From assembly GCA_943371235.1 (NCBI GenBank), contig CALRTZ010000047.1, forward strand, positions 1-21,644: 21,644 nucleotides of DNA. Reading direction: 5' to 3'. Below the pieces are notes generated by a model, which searched no databases, was not told the origin of the DNA, and saw nothing but the letters and a program-made list of their open reading frames with translations. Shown here piece after piece: positions 8,435-16,268 of the stretch (positions are counted from its first letter, which is position 1; every line of letters begins with the position of its first letter). Source of the stretch: CAJBVG01 sp943371235. Its GTDB lineage: Bacteria; Bacteroidota; Bacteroidia; Sphingobacteriales; Sphingobacteriaceae. A program made the position numbers and the translations under genes.

Positions 8435-8908
8435 ATGACCTCTAAAGCTGTTAAGAAAAAATCGCAAAATATTAGCTCAAATAATCCTAAAAAAACGGAG
8501 AAGTATTCGCCTTCTTGGCTAATTAGCCATGTGAGCGATGCACCAAGTTTGAAATTAGAATTAATAAGCAAAATCAGAACTGGTGTTAAGAAAAACGACT
8601 GGAAAGAATTAATTGAAAACTTAGGAGCCACCGAAAAAGAATTCGAACATATACTACCATCATCTATAAGCAGTATGCAAAAGAAGAAGGTATATGATAT
8701 TGAAACTTCAGAAAGAATTTATGAAATCTCAAAACTTTTTGGTTTAGGTTTTGAAGTTTTTGAATCGCAAGAAAAATTCAAATCGTGGTTGGATACACCA
8801 TCAAAAGCTTTAGGCAATAAAAAACCATTCGATTTATTAGATAGTAGCTTTGGATTTGAATTAGTTGAAAACGAAATTTATAGAATTCAATATAATGTCT
8901 ATAGTTGA
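8435..8908 (+). CDS. Xre/MbcA-type antitoxin of a RES toxin-antitoxin system
   Basis: This 157-aa protein has a Lys/Ser/Asn-rich, probably flexible N-terminus (about 1-30), a helical Xre-like DNA-binding region in the middle (about 35-110), and a C-terminal region typical of the antitoxin/Xre/MbcA/ParS toxin-binding domain. In that region, FKSWLDTPSKALGNKKPFDLL (about 121-141) fits the family pattern of a helix, then 'W L.. P..AL....P.DLL'. Family members neutralise the toxin through the C-terminal domain and repress the operon. The stop overlaps the toxin's ATG (TGATG), which would set the antitoxin first and couple translation. The operon has its own promoter, consistent with an independent module inserted after the mfd pair. 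Confidence 0.88.
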   Translation: MTSKAVKKKSQNISSNNPKKTEKYSPSWLISHVSDAPSLKLELISKIRTGVKKNDWKELIENLGATEKEFEHILPSSISSMQKKKVYDIETSERIYEISKLFGLGFEVFESQEKFKSWLDTPSKALGNKKPFDLLDSSFGFELVENEIYRIQYNVYS

Positions 8909-9375
8909 TGGTAGTTTATCGTGTTGTAAATAAAAAATACAAAGACTCTACATTAACAGGAATTGGTGCCGAAAAAGTAGGAGGAAGATGGAATGAAGTT
9001 GGAACGAGAGCAGTATATTGTTCTGAGAATATTGCATTGGCATTATTAGAATATTATGTCCATTCGGATAATGTTGCAAATCTTCCAACAGAAATCTTTA
9101 TTGCAAGGATCGAAATCCCCAAGAACTTCAATATAAAAGAAATGGATTCTTTGCCAGATGGTTGGAATAAATATCCGTATTCATCTCAAACCACTAAAGA
9201 ATTTACAACATTAGCAAAAGACAGGAATTTTTTTGCACTAAAAGTCCCTTCAACAATTGTTCCTTTGGAACACAATTATATTCTGAATCCGCTTTATAAA
9301 GATTTTGGAAAAGTAGAGATAGTAGAATTTATCGACCTTAAACTTGACGAACGTCTTCTACCATCATCTAAATAA
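8908..9375 (+). CDS. RES-domain toxin (predicted NAD+-consuming enzyme)
   Basis: This 155-aa protein has the conserved Arg, Glu and Ser of the RES domain: Arg5 (VVYRV), Glu48 (ALALLEYYVH) and Ser115 (KVPSTIVPLEHNYILNP). The GGRWN motif at 25-29 and the Tyr37/Ser39 strand also fit. Characterised relatives, such as MbcT and Pseudomonas Res, destroy NAD+, either hydrolytically or phosphorolytically, and arrest growth. All key residues seem present, so the toxin looks active. I chose ATG 8908 over the in-frame TTG at 8905 because it forms the TGATG overlap with the antitoxin and gives the usual short N-terminus. It is convergent with the beta-propeller gene, leaving only 18 bp with no clear terminator. 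Confidence 0.9.
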   Translation: MVVYRVVNKKYKDSTLTGIGAEKVGGRWNEVGTRAVYCSENIALALLEYYVHSDNVANLPTEIFIARIEIPKNFNIKEMDSLPDGWNKYPYSSQTTKEFTTLAKDRNFFALKVPSTIVPLEHNYILNPLYKDFGKVEIVEFIDLKLDERLLPSSK

Positions 9376-9393
9376 ATCAGAAAGAATTATAAA

Positions 9394-12084
9394 CTACTCC
9401 ACTACAAACTTCTCTACTTTAGAATACTTACCGCTTAACATTCTGAAATAATATATACCAGGCAATAGGTTCAACTCATATGTTTTTGCAAAAGTATTGC
9501 CTTGCAATTTTACTTGTTCTGTAAATACTTCTTGCCCGAGAATATTTACTACACTTATCTTAATTGCAGGTACTTCTATGTTTGTTGCGTTTACGTTAAA
9601 TGTACCCTCATTTTTATTTGGGTATAATTTAAAATTGATGTTTGATATTGGATTTTGTTGTACTCCAACATTTACATCTGCTAAATCGCTCATCCAAATT
9701 CCTCTGCCAAAAGTTGCAGCAAAAATTTTATTCGAGTCGGCATGTATTTCTAGTTCGCTTACAATTACATTCGGCAACATGTTGCTAAATAACTCCCAAG
9801 TATTTGTTCCATCGTGTGTATAATATACACCAGCATCTGTACCTACATAAACGATGTTTGCCGCAGAACCCTTCTGCAATACAATTGTATTTGCTGGAAT
9901 GTTAGGGAGATTAAAACTTATGTTTGTCCAAGTTGCGCCGGCATTAGTTGTTTTATATACTTTTGCTCCACTTGCAAATCCACTAAAGCAAGCCCAAGCA
10001 GTACTCGGGTTCACATCGCTTACAGTAATATATGTACAATATAACGAGTCGGGTAAACCTTGTGTTCTATTTGTCCAAGATTGACCACCGTTTGTAGTTA
10101 CATAAAACTTCATCGGTTCATTTTGTTGGTGGTTAATTCTTTTTGCTACGTATATATAATCGGAATTTGAATCCGATAAATCGAATGCTGATATTACTGC
10201 ACCAACACCGTTAGCCATCTTAGAGAAATTTGAAATTTGTACAGATGTACTTCCTTCGTCATCTGAGAAATGCATATTTTCAAAACCTGCATACATATTC
10301 AATGGGTTTCCCTTTTCTAATTTAAAAGGGGTAGTCCACTCACTATTTTCGGAACCACCAATCCCCAAAAAGTCGAAGTTTAAACCACCATCATATGAAC
10401 GAACTAAATAACCAAACTGAGCCGAACCGTATAATGTTAATTCATCTGTTGGATGTAATATACATTCCATACCATCGCCACCAATCATGTTCAGCCATTG
10501 ATTGTTATTTTTATAATAGGTTGAATTGTCTTGTGCTCCTGCAATAACATCTCCAAAACTTTCTCTTAATCCCAATCTGTAAAACGATGTAATTTGCATT
10601 CCACTTCCGTAAAATCTCCAACGTGTTGGCCATTTATAATTTGGGTCCGAATTGGCAGATGTCCAGGATCCAATAATTGGATTATCCGTTCTATACAAAC
10701 CACCATCATTGGCAACGTAGTAAGCATTATTTAATTTATTATAAGCAAACTGATGTTGGTCTGCGTGCAAATACTCACCATAATATGGCAACCAATACGA
10801 CATGCCGTTCCATGTAGCACCACCATCTGCAGTGCCCCACATATTTATACCACCAACGTACACTTTATCTTTATTTGTACCATCGCACACTATTGCCAAA
10901 TCATATGTGCCTTGGCCGCCTCCGCCACCTTGAGTGTCATCCCATGCCAACAAATTATACCCTGTAGAATTGTATGGCTTTGTCCATGTTGCTCCAGCAT
11001 TTATACTTTTATAAAAACCTTCGAAACCTCTATCTAAGCCACAAGTAATTGCATACACATAATTTGTATCAACACTAGAAACTGCAATTTCTACACGTTG
11101 CGCATTTTTTGTTGGAATTCCAGTTGTTAAACTCGTCCATGTTTCGCCAAAATTGGTTGATTTAATAATTCCGGCATCGCCTGTATTTAAAGAACTAACA
11201 AAACCTGTGCTCGCATAAATGGTATTTGCATTTAATGGATTCGATTCCATGTCCCATATAATAGAACTTTGTTTGTTCGTCCAAGTACTACCTCCATTAT
11301 ACGATTTCCAAATGCCCGAAATGCCTGCAGCCACAAGCTCTTGAGAGTTTGATGGATTTACATACACTCTTCTTATTAGTGATTCATCGAGTTCGTTTAA
11401 AGATAAATTTAAACCAGTTGGGTTCCATGTTGCCCCACCGTCTGTAGTTTTATAAACACCAATTCCGTAATGCGTTTGGCGTTTTCTTCCATCTGTATTT
11501 AAGGCTACACCTAAGTATGCATAATCGCCTACAGAAATATACATAGTGTTAGGGTTAGTAGGATCAATAGCAATATCGCTTATTCTGATGATGGGTAAAT
11601 TATCGGTAAGAGGTATCCAAGATTGGCCTGCGTTGGTAGTTTTCCAAACACCACCTTGAGCCACGCCCACAAAAATAGTGGCAGAATCTGTAGGATGAAA
11701 AGCCACACAGTTTATACGACCCATACCGTGTGAGGTAATGGCATCAATAGAAGGTGGCAACTCACTCGGGCCAACAGGAATCCAATTGCTAACTGAAGAC
11801 CTAGAAGCGTTATTTTTTAACACATTGATTTTCTCTACTTCTTTTAAAAACACGGTTTCATCAGCAATTGTGCCGTTGGGGTTCATGCGTTGTTCATGAT
11901 GAGATTCCCAACGTTTGTACCATTTCCATCCCTTTGTTTTTTGTAAGTCGTTTGAATGTCTATACTCATCAAACTCCTTCTGAAGTTCTAAAAATGTAGT
12001 TGATTTGGCTTTTTTATCAGCATTAAACAATTGTGCAAATGCTAGGCTAGGCAATAAAAAAAGTAGAAGTAATGATTTCTTCAT
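9394..12084 (-). CDS. Secreted Asp-box (BNR/sortilin-like) beta-propeller protein with T9SS type-A sorting domain
   Basis: The protein is 896 aa from the ATG at 12084. The leader MKKSLLLLFLLPSLAFA ends in an AFA|Q signal peptidase I site. A short region with KGWKWYKRWE follows, as seen before such propellers in Bacteroidota. I count ten Asp-box-like turns of the type S/T-x-D/N-x-G-x-T-W (for example TTDGGATW, TTNGGQSW, TTNAGATW), spread over most of the chain, giving one or two beta-propellers. The last ~80 residues (KLYPNKNEGTFNV ... VEKFVVE) are a typical T9SS type-A sorting domain, so the protein should cross the outer membrane by T9SS and be attached to the cell surface or released. Ligand or activity is unknown; glycosidase labels often given to such proteins are not supported here. 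A TTG start at 12099 is possible but spoils the leader. Confidence 0.9.
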   Translation of the reverse strand: MKKSLLLLFLLPSLAFAQLFNADKKAKSTTFLELQKEFDEYRHSNDLQKTKGWKWYKRWESHHEQRMNPNGTIADETVFLKEVEKINVLKNNASRSSVSNWIPVGPSELPPSIDAITSHGMGRINCVAFHPTDSATIFVGVAQGGVWKTTNAGQSWIPLTDNLPIIRISDIAIDPTNPNTMYISVGDYAYLGVALNTDGRKRQTHYGIGVYKTTDGGATWNPTGLNLSLNELDESLIRRVYVNPSNSQELVAAGISGIWKSYNGGSTWTNKQSSIIWDMESNPLNANTIYASTGFVSSLNTGDAGIIKSTNFGETWTSLTTGIPTKNAQRVEIAVSSVDTNYVYAITCGLDRGFEGFYKSINAGATWTKPYNSTGYNLLAWDDTQGGGGGQGTYDLAIVCDGTNKDKVYVGGINMWGTADGGATWNGMSYWLPYYGEYLHADQHQFAYNKLNNAYYVANDGGLYRTDNPIIGSWTSANSDPNYKWPTRWRFYGSGMQITSFYRLGLRESFGDVIAGAQDNSTYYKNNNQWLNMIGGDGMECILHPTDELTLYGSAQFGYLVRSYDGGLNFDFLGIGGSENSEWTTPFKLEKGNPLNMYAGFENMHFSDDEGSTSVQISNFSKMANGVGAVISAFDLSDSNSDYIYVAKRINHQQNEPMKFYVTTNGGQSWTNRTQGLPDSLYCTYITVSDVNPSTAWACFSGFASGAKVYKTTNAGATWTNISFNLPNIPANTIVLQKGSAANIVYVGTDAGVYYTHDGTNTWELFSNMLPNVIVSELEIHADSNKIFAATFGRGIWMSDLADVNVGVQQNPISNINFKLYPNKNEGTFNVNATNIEVPAIKISVVNILGQEVFTEQVKLQGNTFAKTYELNLLPGIYYFRMLSGKYSKVEKFVVE

Positions 12085-12146
12085 ATAGTTGAATATCAAT
12101 TGTATTTTATAAATTTAACAATTCTAATGCCATAATTTAAAATAAG

Positions 12147-12719
12147 GTGAACAAAGAATTAATACGCGCAAATATTCTCGAAAAAAGAGAAACTTTAAGT
12201 GATGAAAACAAATGTGCTTTATTGCAAAGTGTAATTGATCAGCTTAATACATTCGATTTTACGAACATCCATACGGTACATATTTATTTACCTATAAAAT
12301 CTAAAAACGAAATAGATACTTTTCCTGTTATCCGTTTTTTAAAACTCATTAAACCAGAAATACAGCTCGTAATTCCCAGAAGTAATTTTAAAACTTTTGA
12401 GATGCAAAATATTTTGTACGATGGAAGCACTGTATTATCTGAAAACAATTTCGGAATTATGGAACCTGTTAATGGAATCGTAATTCCATACAACGACATT
12501 GATATGGTGATATGCCCCTTACTTACTTTCGATAAAAAGGGTTACAGGGTTGGGTATGGCAAAGGATTTTACGACCGATTTTTAGTACAATGCAGGGCAG
12601 ATGTAGTAAAATTTGGACTCAGTTATTTCGAACCGATTGATGTTATCGAAGACATAGATTCGCATGATGTAAAATTAAATTATGCTATTAGTCCGAGTAA
12701 GTTGTGGAAGTTTGAATAA
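12147..12719 (+). CDS. 5-formyltetrahydrofolate cyclo-ligase (MTHFS)
   Basis: This 190-aa protein converts 5-formyl-THF to 5,10-methenyl-THF with ATP, salvaging a dead-end folate. The family fingerprint is clear: VICPLLTFDKKGYRVGYGKG around 119-140, with GYGKGFYDR at 136-144 forming the nucleotide and substrate site. The N-terminal basic segment MNKELIRANILEKRETLS fits the family helix that carries phosphate-binding Lys/Arg residues. Length is typical. The start is a GTG at 12147; no upstream in-frame ATG exists and the family N-terminus begins here. It is divergent from the beta-propeller gene (62-bp gap) and convergent with efp. Confidence 0.93.
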   Translation: MNKELIRANILEKRETLSDENKCALLQSVIDQLNTFDFTNIHTVHIYLPIKSKNEIDTFPVIRFLKLIKPEIQLVIPRSNFKTFEMQNILYDGSTVLSENNFGIMEPVNGIVIPYNDIDMVICPLLTFDKKGYRVGYGKGFYDRFLVQCRADVVKFGLSYFEPIDVIEDIDSHDVKLNYAISPSKLWKFE

Positions 12720-12750
12720 AAAAAGCCCTTGTTTTTAAACAAGAGCTTTC
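12720..12750. terminator. Terminator shared by convergent cyclo-ligase and efp genes
   Basis: AAAGC (12722-12726) pairs with GCTTT, and after one C·A mismatch CTTGTTT (12728-12734) pairs with AAACAAG (12737-12743). Read on the minus strand, the stem is followed by a run of seven T, so it mainly suits efp. The plus-strand T-tract is weaker. Confidence 0.75.
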
Positions 12751-12769
12751 TATAATTTCATCAATATAT

Positions 12770-13333
12770 TTATTGTTTTATACGCTCTACGTATTCGCCT
12801 GTGCGAGTATCTACTTTTACTTTATCACCTTCATTAACAAATAAAGGAACACGAATCTCAGCACCGTTAGTAACCGTTGCTGCTTTAGTAACGTTCGTTG
12901 CGGTATCGCCTTTTACAGCTGGTTCTGTATATGTAATTTCTAATTCAACATGTGTAGGAGCCGATCCCATAATTGGTTCATCACTTTCAAAAGCAATAAT
13001 TAAATTCATTCCTTCAGAAATAAATTTTGCAGAAAAACCGAATAAGAATTTCGGAATGTTAAATTGCTCAAACGATTCGTTATCCATTACTACAAAGAAA
13101 TCTCCATCTTCATATAAGTATTGATAATCTTTAGTTTCTACTCTACAAATTTGTACTTCTTCATCTGTACGAAAACGATATTCTACAATTTTACCTGATT
13201 TCACGTTACGCATTCTTGCTTGGTAGAATGCACGTAAGTTACCAGGTGTACGATGAATGAATTCTTCTACGTTTACTAGTTCACCATTGAAACGTAAAAC
13301 GTTTCCTTGTTTTACATCAGATGCTTTTGCCAT
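12770..13333 (-). CDS. efp: Translation elongation factor P, HRTPGNLRAF type
   Basis: This 187-aa protein has standard EF-P length and three domains: an N-terminal KOW-like domain (1-65), an OB domain (66-128) and a C-terminal OB domain (129-187, ending with the RTGEYVERI signature). EF-P relieves ribosome stalling at polyproline. The loop that reaches the peptidyl-transferase centre reads PGNLRAF at 30-36, where E. coli has PGKGQAF and Pseudomonas has PG-Arg. The tip residue is thus Asn32, not the lysine or arginine that is modified in those groups. I recall this sequence type from Bacteroidota, so it is probably lineage-normal. It lies 56 bp after the ABC ATPase and has its own -7 box. Confidence 0.95.
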   Translation of the reverse strand: MAKASDVKQGNVLRFNGELVNVEEFIHRTPGNLRAFYQARMRNVKSGKIVEYRFRTDEEVQICRVETKDYQYLYEDGDFFVVMDNESFEQFNIPKFLFGFSAKFISEGMNLIIAFESDEPIMGSAPTHVELEITYTEPAVKGDTATNVTKAATVTNGAEIRVPLFVNEGDKVKVDTRTGEYVERIKQ

Positions 13334-13368
13334 ATATATTTATTATTATTCTATTATTTAAAGGTCAG

Positions 13369-13376
13369 CAAAGATA
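13369..13376 (-). promoter_or_regulatory. -7 box TATCTTTG upstream of efp
   Basis: On the minus strand this is TATCTTTG, a full match to TAnnTTTG, ending 35 bp before the efp ATG. No clear -33 element is seen. It suggests that efp can be transcribed apart from the lipid A genes. Confidence 0.5.
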
Positions 13377-13389
13377 ATAAATTTAGGCA

Positions 13390-14013
13390 TTAGGCCGATT
13401 TATAATCTAACAATGAAATGCTTTTATCGCAGATTTCATATTCATATTCTTGGTTAGAACATACAATTAAGGTTCTATCGCCCAAGTAGTTGTTTAATAA
13501 GCTATGATACCAAGTTATGCCTTGTTTATCTAGGTTAGAGCAAGGTTCGTCTAATAAAATACAAGGTACATCAGAAAGTATGGCTAACAATAGTTTTGTA
13601 CGTTGTTTCATACCCGAAGAAAAGTATCTAATTTCTTTATTGATGGAAGTGGTTAAGCCGAGTAAGTCTATTAATTCTTTATTAGAAATTTGTTGATACC
13701 TATTTTTAAAAGAGAAATGGAAATCTATCATTTCCGATAAGGTCATTTCTTCTATGAGTTCTAAATAAGGAGATGCAATGCTGATGTTTAAAAAAGCTAG
13801 TTCGGCAGAAATGTTTTTAGCTTGATGTTTGTAAACGATGCTTCCTTCTGAGGGGCTTAGTATACCTGATATAATTTGTAATAAAGTAGACTTGCCAGAG
13901 CCGTTGGAACCTAATATTGCTAAACGAGAGCCAAAAGGTATATCGAGTTGTATGTTTTTAAACACCCATTCTCTGTTAAATTTTTTACCAATTTGCGCTA
14001 GTTGAATATGCAT
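13390..14013 (-). CDS. Small ABC transporter-type ATPase with unusual Q- and switch loops
   Basis: This 207-aa protein is a single nucleotide-binding domain with no membrane part. Walker A is GSNGSGKST at 35-43 (Lys41), the signature loop is variant (YFSSGMKQR instead of LSGGQ), and Walker B CILLDEP with SNLD after it is intact. At the Q-loop (about 74-91, AFLNISIASPYLELIEEMT) the usual Gln is missing. At the switch position SNQ (186-188) Asn187 replaces the usual His. The start ATG shares one base with the lpxA stop (TAATG), so it is translationally coupled. No permease gene is in the window, so the partner and substrate are unknown. An envelope-related role is inferred from position. Confidence 0.85.
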   Translation of the reverse strand: MHIQLAQIGKKFNREWVFKNIQLDIPFGSRLAILGSNGSGKSTLLQIISGILSPSEGSIVYKHQAKNISAELAFLNISIASPYLELIEEMTLSEMIDFHFSFKNRYQQISNKELIDLLGLTTSINKEIRYFSSGMKQRTKLLLAILSDVPCILLDEPCSNLDKQGITWYHSLLNNYLGDRTLIVCSNQEYEYEICDKSISLLDYKSA

Positions 14014-14795
14014 TAATCGCGTGAGTAACCTTTCATAATGCCATTAGTAGATGAATTGATAAACTCTAAGATACCTGCTTTTATTGGGCTATCGGTAATT
14101 TCAGATTCAATCATCGGTACAGCATTCGAAATAGAATATCCTTTAACATAGAGTATTCTATAAATATCTTCTATTTGGCGAATTTCATCGTCAGTAAAAC
14201 CACGGCGACGTAAACCAACAGAATTAATACCTACATAAGAAATAGGTTCGCGGGCTGCTTTTGTATAAGGTGGAACATTTTTACGAACCAAAGTGCCACC
14301 GGCAATAAAGGTATGTGAGCCTATTCTTAGAAACTGACCAACTGCGGCCATGCCTTCTAATATGGCATAATCTTCTATTGTAACATGGCCTGCAAGATTT
14401 ACGTTATTTGCAAGAATAACATTATTGCCCAAAATACAATCGTGAGCAACATGTGCATAAGCCATTAACAAACAATTTTTACCGATGCTGGTGGTATTTT
14501 TATCTACGGTACCACGGTTTATGGTTACACATTCGCGGATAACAGTGCCATCACCAATTTCGGCAAGGGTATCTTCTCCTCTAAATTTTAAATCTTGAGG
14601 AATTGCGGATACTACTGCACCTGGAAAAATTTTACAATTTTTTCCGATGCGTGCGCCATCCATTATAGTAGCATTCGGACCAATCCAAGTACCTTCGCCA
14701 ATTTCTACGTTTGCATAAATCGTAGTAAAGGGCTCAATGGTTACATTGTCGGCTATCTTCGCTTTGGGGTGTATTGAGGCAAGTGGAGATATCAT
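14013..14795 (-). CDS. lpxA: UDP-N-acetylglucosamine acyltransferase LpxA
   Basis: This 260-aa protein has the length of E. coli LpxA (262). It transfers a 3-hydroxyacyl chain from ACP to the 3-OH of UDP-GlcNAc, the first step of lipid A synthesis. The first ~190 residues are hexapeptide repeats (for example VEIGEGTWIGPNA) of a left-handed beta-helix. The AHVAHDC motif places the catalytic base at His118 (His125 in E. coli) with His115 beside it. GLRRRGFTDDEI begins the C-terminal helical domain. It starts 9 bp after lpxC-fabZ and its stop overlaps the ABC ATPase start. Confidence 0.97.
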   Translation of the reverse strand: MISPLASIHPKAKIADNVTIEPFTTIYANVEIGEGTWIGPNATIMDGARIGKNCKIFPGAVVSAIPQDLKFRGEDTLAEIGDGTVIRECVTINRGTVDKNTTSIGKNCLLMAYAHVAHDCILGNNVILANNVNLAGHVTIEDYAILEGMAAVGQFLRIGSHTFIAGGTLVRKNVPPYTKAAREPISYVGINSVGLRRRGFTDDEIRQIEDIYRILYVKGYSISNAVPMIESEITDSPIKAGILEFINSSTNGIMKGYSRD

Positions 14796-14804
14796 TCGTT
14801 AAGT

Positions 14805-16202
14805 TTAACTTTTTCTTACAATTTGTGCCATTAATTCTGCTTCCATTACAATTTTATCGCCAACAAAGGCAATTCCTCGCATTTGGCAAATTCCTCTACG
14901 TATAGGAGCAGTTAAATCGCACCTAAATATAATAGTATCTCCCGGAAGTACCTTATCCTTGAAGCGTGCATTTTCAATTTTCATGAAATATGTCCAATAG
15001 TTTTCAGGATCAGGAACCGTGTTTAATACTAATATTCCACCTGTTTGTGCCATCGCTTCTATTTGTAAAACGCCCGGCATTACAGGGTTTCCAGGGAAAT
15101 GTCCTTTGAAAAACTCTTCGTTCATCGTTACATTTTTAATCCCTACAACATGTTTTTGTGTAAGCTCGGTAATTTTATCGATTAATAAAAATGGTTGACG
15201 GTGAGGAAGAATATTCATTATCCCGTTTATATCATAAACAGGCTTCGCATTTGGATCGTATGTTGGAATGTATTTTTTTGCTTTCTCTTTTTTAATGAGT
15301 GCTTTAATTTTTTTAGCGAAGGCTACGTTTGCAGCATGGCCAGGGCGTGCAGCCATTATGTGCCCTTTTAGTGGCATGCCAATTAAAGCCAAATCACCTA
15401 CCACATCTAATAGTTTATGGCGTGCAGGCTCATTTTGGTATCTTAATTCTATGTTATTTAAAATTCCTTCTCTGGCAACTGCAATTTTTTCGCGGTTAAA
15501 TAATTTTGCTAAATGCTCTAATTCTTCATCTTCCACCACTTTATCAACCACCACAATTGCATTATTTAAATCACCTCCTTTTATTAGGTTATGTTTTAAT
15601 AACATTTCAAGTTCATGCAAGAAACAAAAGGTTCTACACGATGCTATTTCTTTTTTAAATTCTGAGATTGAAGAAAGTGAAGCGTGCTGACTACCCAATA
15701 CTGGCGAATTATAATCAACCATTACGGTTACTCTGTAATCATCAACATAAGGCATGGCTGTCATTTCTACGTGCCTTTCTGTTTCTTCGTAATTTATATT
15801 ACTAGGAATTACAAAATACTCACGATCTGCATCTTGTTGTACTATGCCAACTTTTTCAATTTCTTCAATAAAAGGCATAGAACTACCATCCATAATAGGT
15901 ACTTCCGGTCCATTAAGTTCTATTAAAACATTGTCGATTTCTAAACCAGCCAATGCAGCTAATGAATGTTCTACAGTAGAAACACTTGCTCCATTTTGTG
16001 TTAAAGTAGTACCCCTAGAGATATCTGTAACGTTATCTACATCGGCATCTATAATTGGCGATCCCTCTATATCAACACGTTGAAATTTATAACCATGATT
16101 TTCTGGCGCTGGTTTGAAGGTCATAATAACCTCTGTGCCTGTATGCAAGCCAACTCCAACCACTGTAACAGGGGCTTTTAATGTAGTTTGTTTTACGTTC
16201 AT
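14805..16202 (-). CDS. lpxC-fabZ: Bifunctional LpxC deacetylase / FabZ dehydratase fusion
   Basis: This 465-aa fusion joins two enzymes that use related acyl substrates. LpxC (1 to about 310) is the zinc deacetylase that commits UDP-GlcNAc to lipid A. It shows GVGLHTG (16-22), Glu78-His79 in VEH, the further zinc ligands His262 and Asp266 in HKLLDVVGD, and His289 in PGHAAN (E. coli His265). FabZ (about 322-465) dehydrates 3-hydroxyacyl-ACP. It shows ILPHRQPFLLID and the catalytic His368 (GHFPGNPVMPG) and Glu382 (QIEAMAQ). A Lys-rich linker (297-310) lies between them. Both active sites seem intact. The fusion is characteristic of Bacteroidota. It probably balances lipid A and fatty acid flux, which is inference. 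Confidence 0.97.
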   Translation of the reverse strand: MNVKQTTLKAPVTVVGVGLHTGTEVIMTFKPAPENHGYKFQRVDIEGSPIIDADVDNVTDISRGTTLTQNGASVSTVEHSLAALAGLEIDNVLIELNGPEVPIMDGSSMPFIEEIEKVGIVQQDADREYFVIPSNINYEETERHVEMTAMPYVDDYRVTVMVDYNSPVLGSQHASLSSISEFKKEIASCRTFCFLHELEMLLKHNLIKGGDLNNAIVVVDKVVEDEELEHLAKLFNREKIAVAREGILNNIELRYQNEPARHKLLDVVGDLALIGMPLKGHIMAARPGHAANVAFAKKIKALIKKEKAKKYIPTYDPNAKPVYDINGIMNILPHRQPFLLIDKITELTQKHVVGIKNVTMNEEFFKGHFPGNPVMPGVLQIEAMAQTGGILVLNTVPDPENYWTYFMKIENARFKDKVLPGDTIIFRCDLTAPIRRGICQMRGIAFVGDKIVMEAELMAQIVRKS

Positions 16203-16221
16203 TCCTAACCTAATATTCTGA

Positions 16222-16252
16222 CAAATGTATTTAGAAACGATGTTTAAACAAA
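16222..16252 (-). promoter_or_regulatory. Promoter of lpxC-fabZ: TTTG, 19 bp, TACATTTG
   Basis: On the minus strand TTTG (16249-16252) and TACATTTG (16222-16229) lie at the ideal 19-bp spacing. Both boxes match the Bacteroidota consensus fully. The -7 box ends 19 bp before the lpxC-fabZ ATG. This is the best promoter in the window and lies inside the lpxD/lpxC-fabZ/lpxA series. Confidence 0.75.
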
Positions 16253-16268
16253 ATCTTTGAGAAGGATT

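Noticed and set aside
9376..9393. A terminator between the RES toxin and the propeller gene
   Set aside because: The 18-bp gap and its flanks contain no stable inverted repeat or T-run.
9700..11700. DNA-level tandem repeats in the propeller gene
   Set aside because: The repeated pattern is the Asp-box protein motif, spread irregularly with differing codons; it is not a nucleotide repeat or CRISPR.
12085..12099. TTG start for the beta-propeller protein at 12099
   Set aside because: It would place five residues before an otherwise perfect MKK-type signal peptide; the ATG at 12084 is better.
12085..12146. Promoters for the divergent propeller and cyclo-ligase genes (TAAATTTA, TAATTTAA)
   Set aside because: Only partial matches are present and no -33 TTTG has a proper spacing, so I could not support either one.
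15268..15690. A 140-codon plus-strand open frame
   Set aside because: It is a shadow of the LpxC part of the lpxC-fabZ fusion, which has all catalytic residues on the other strand.
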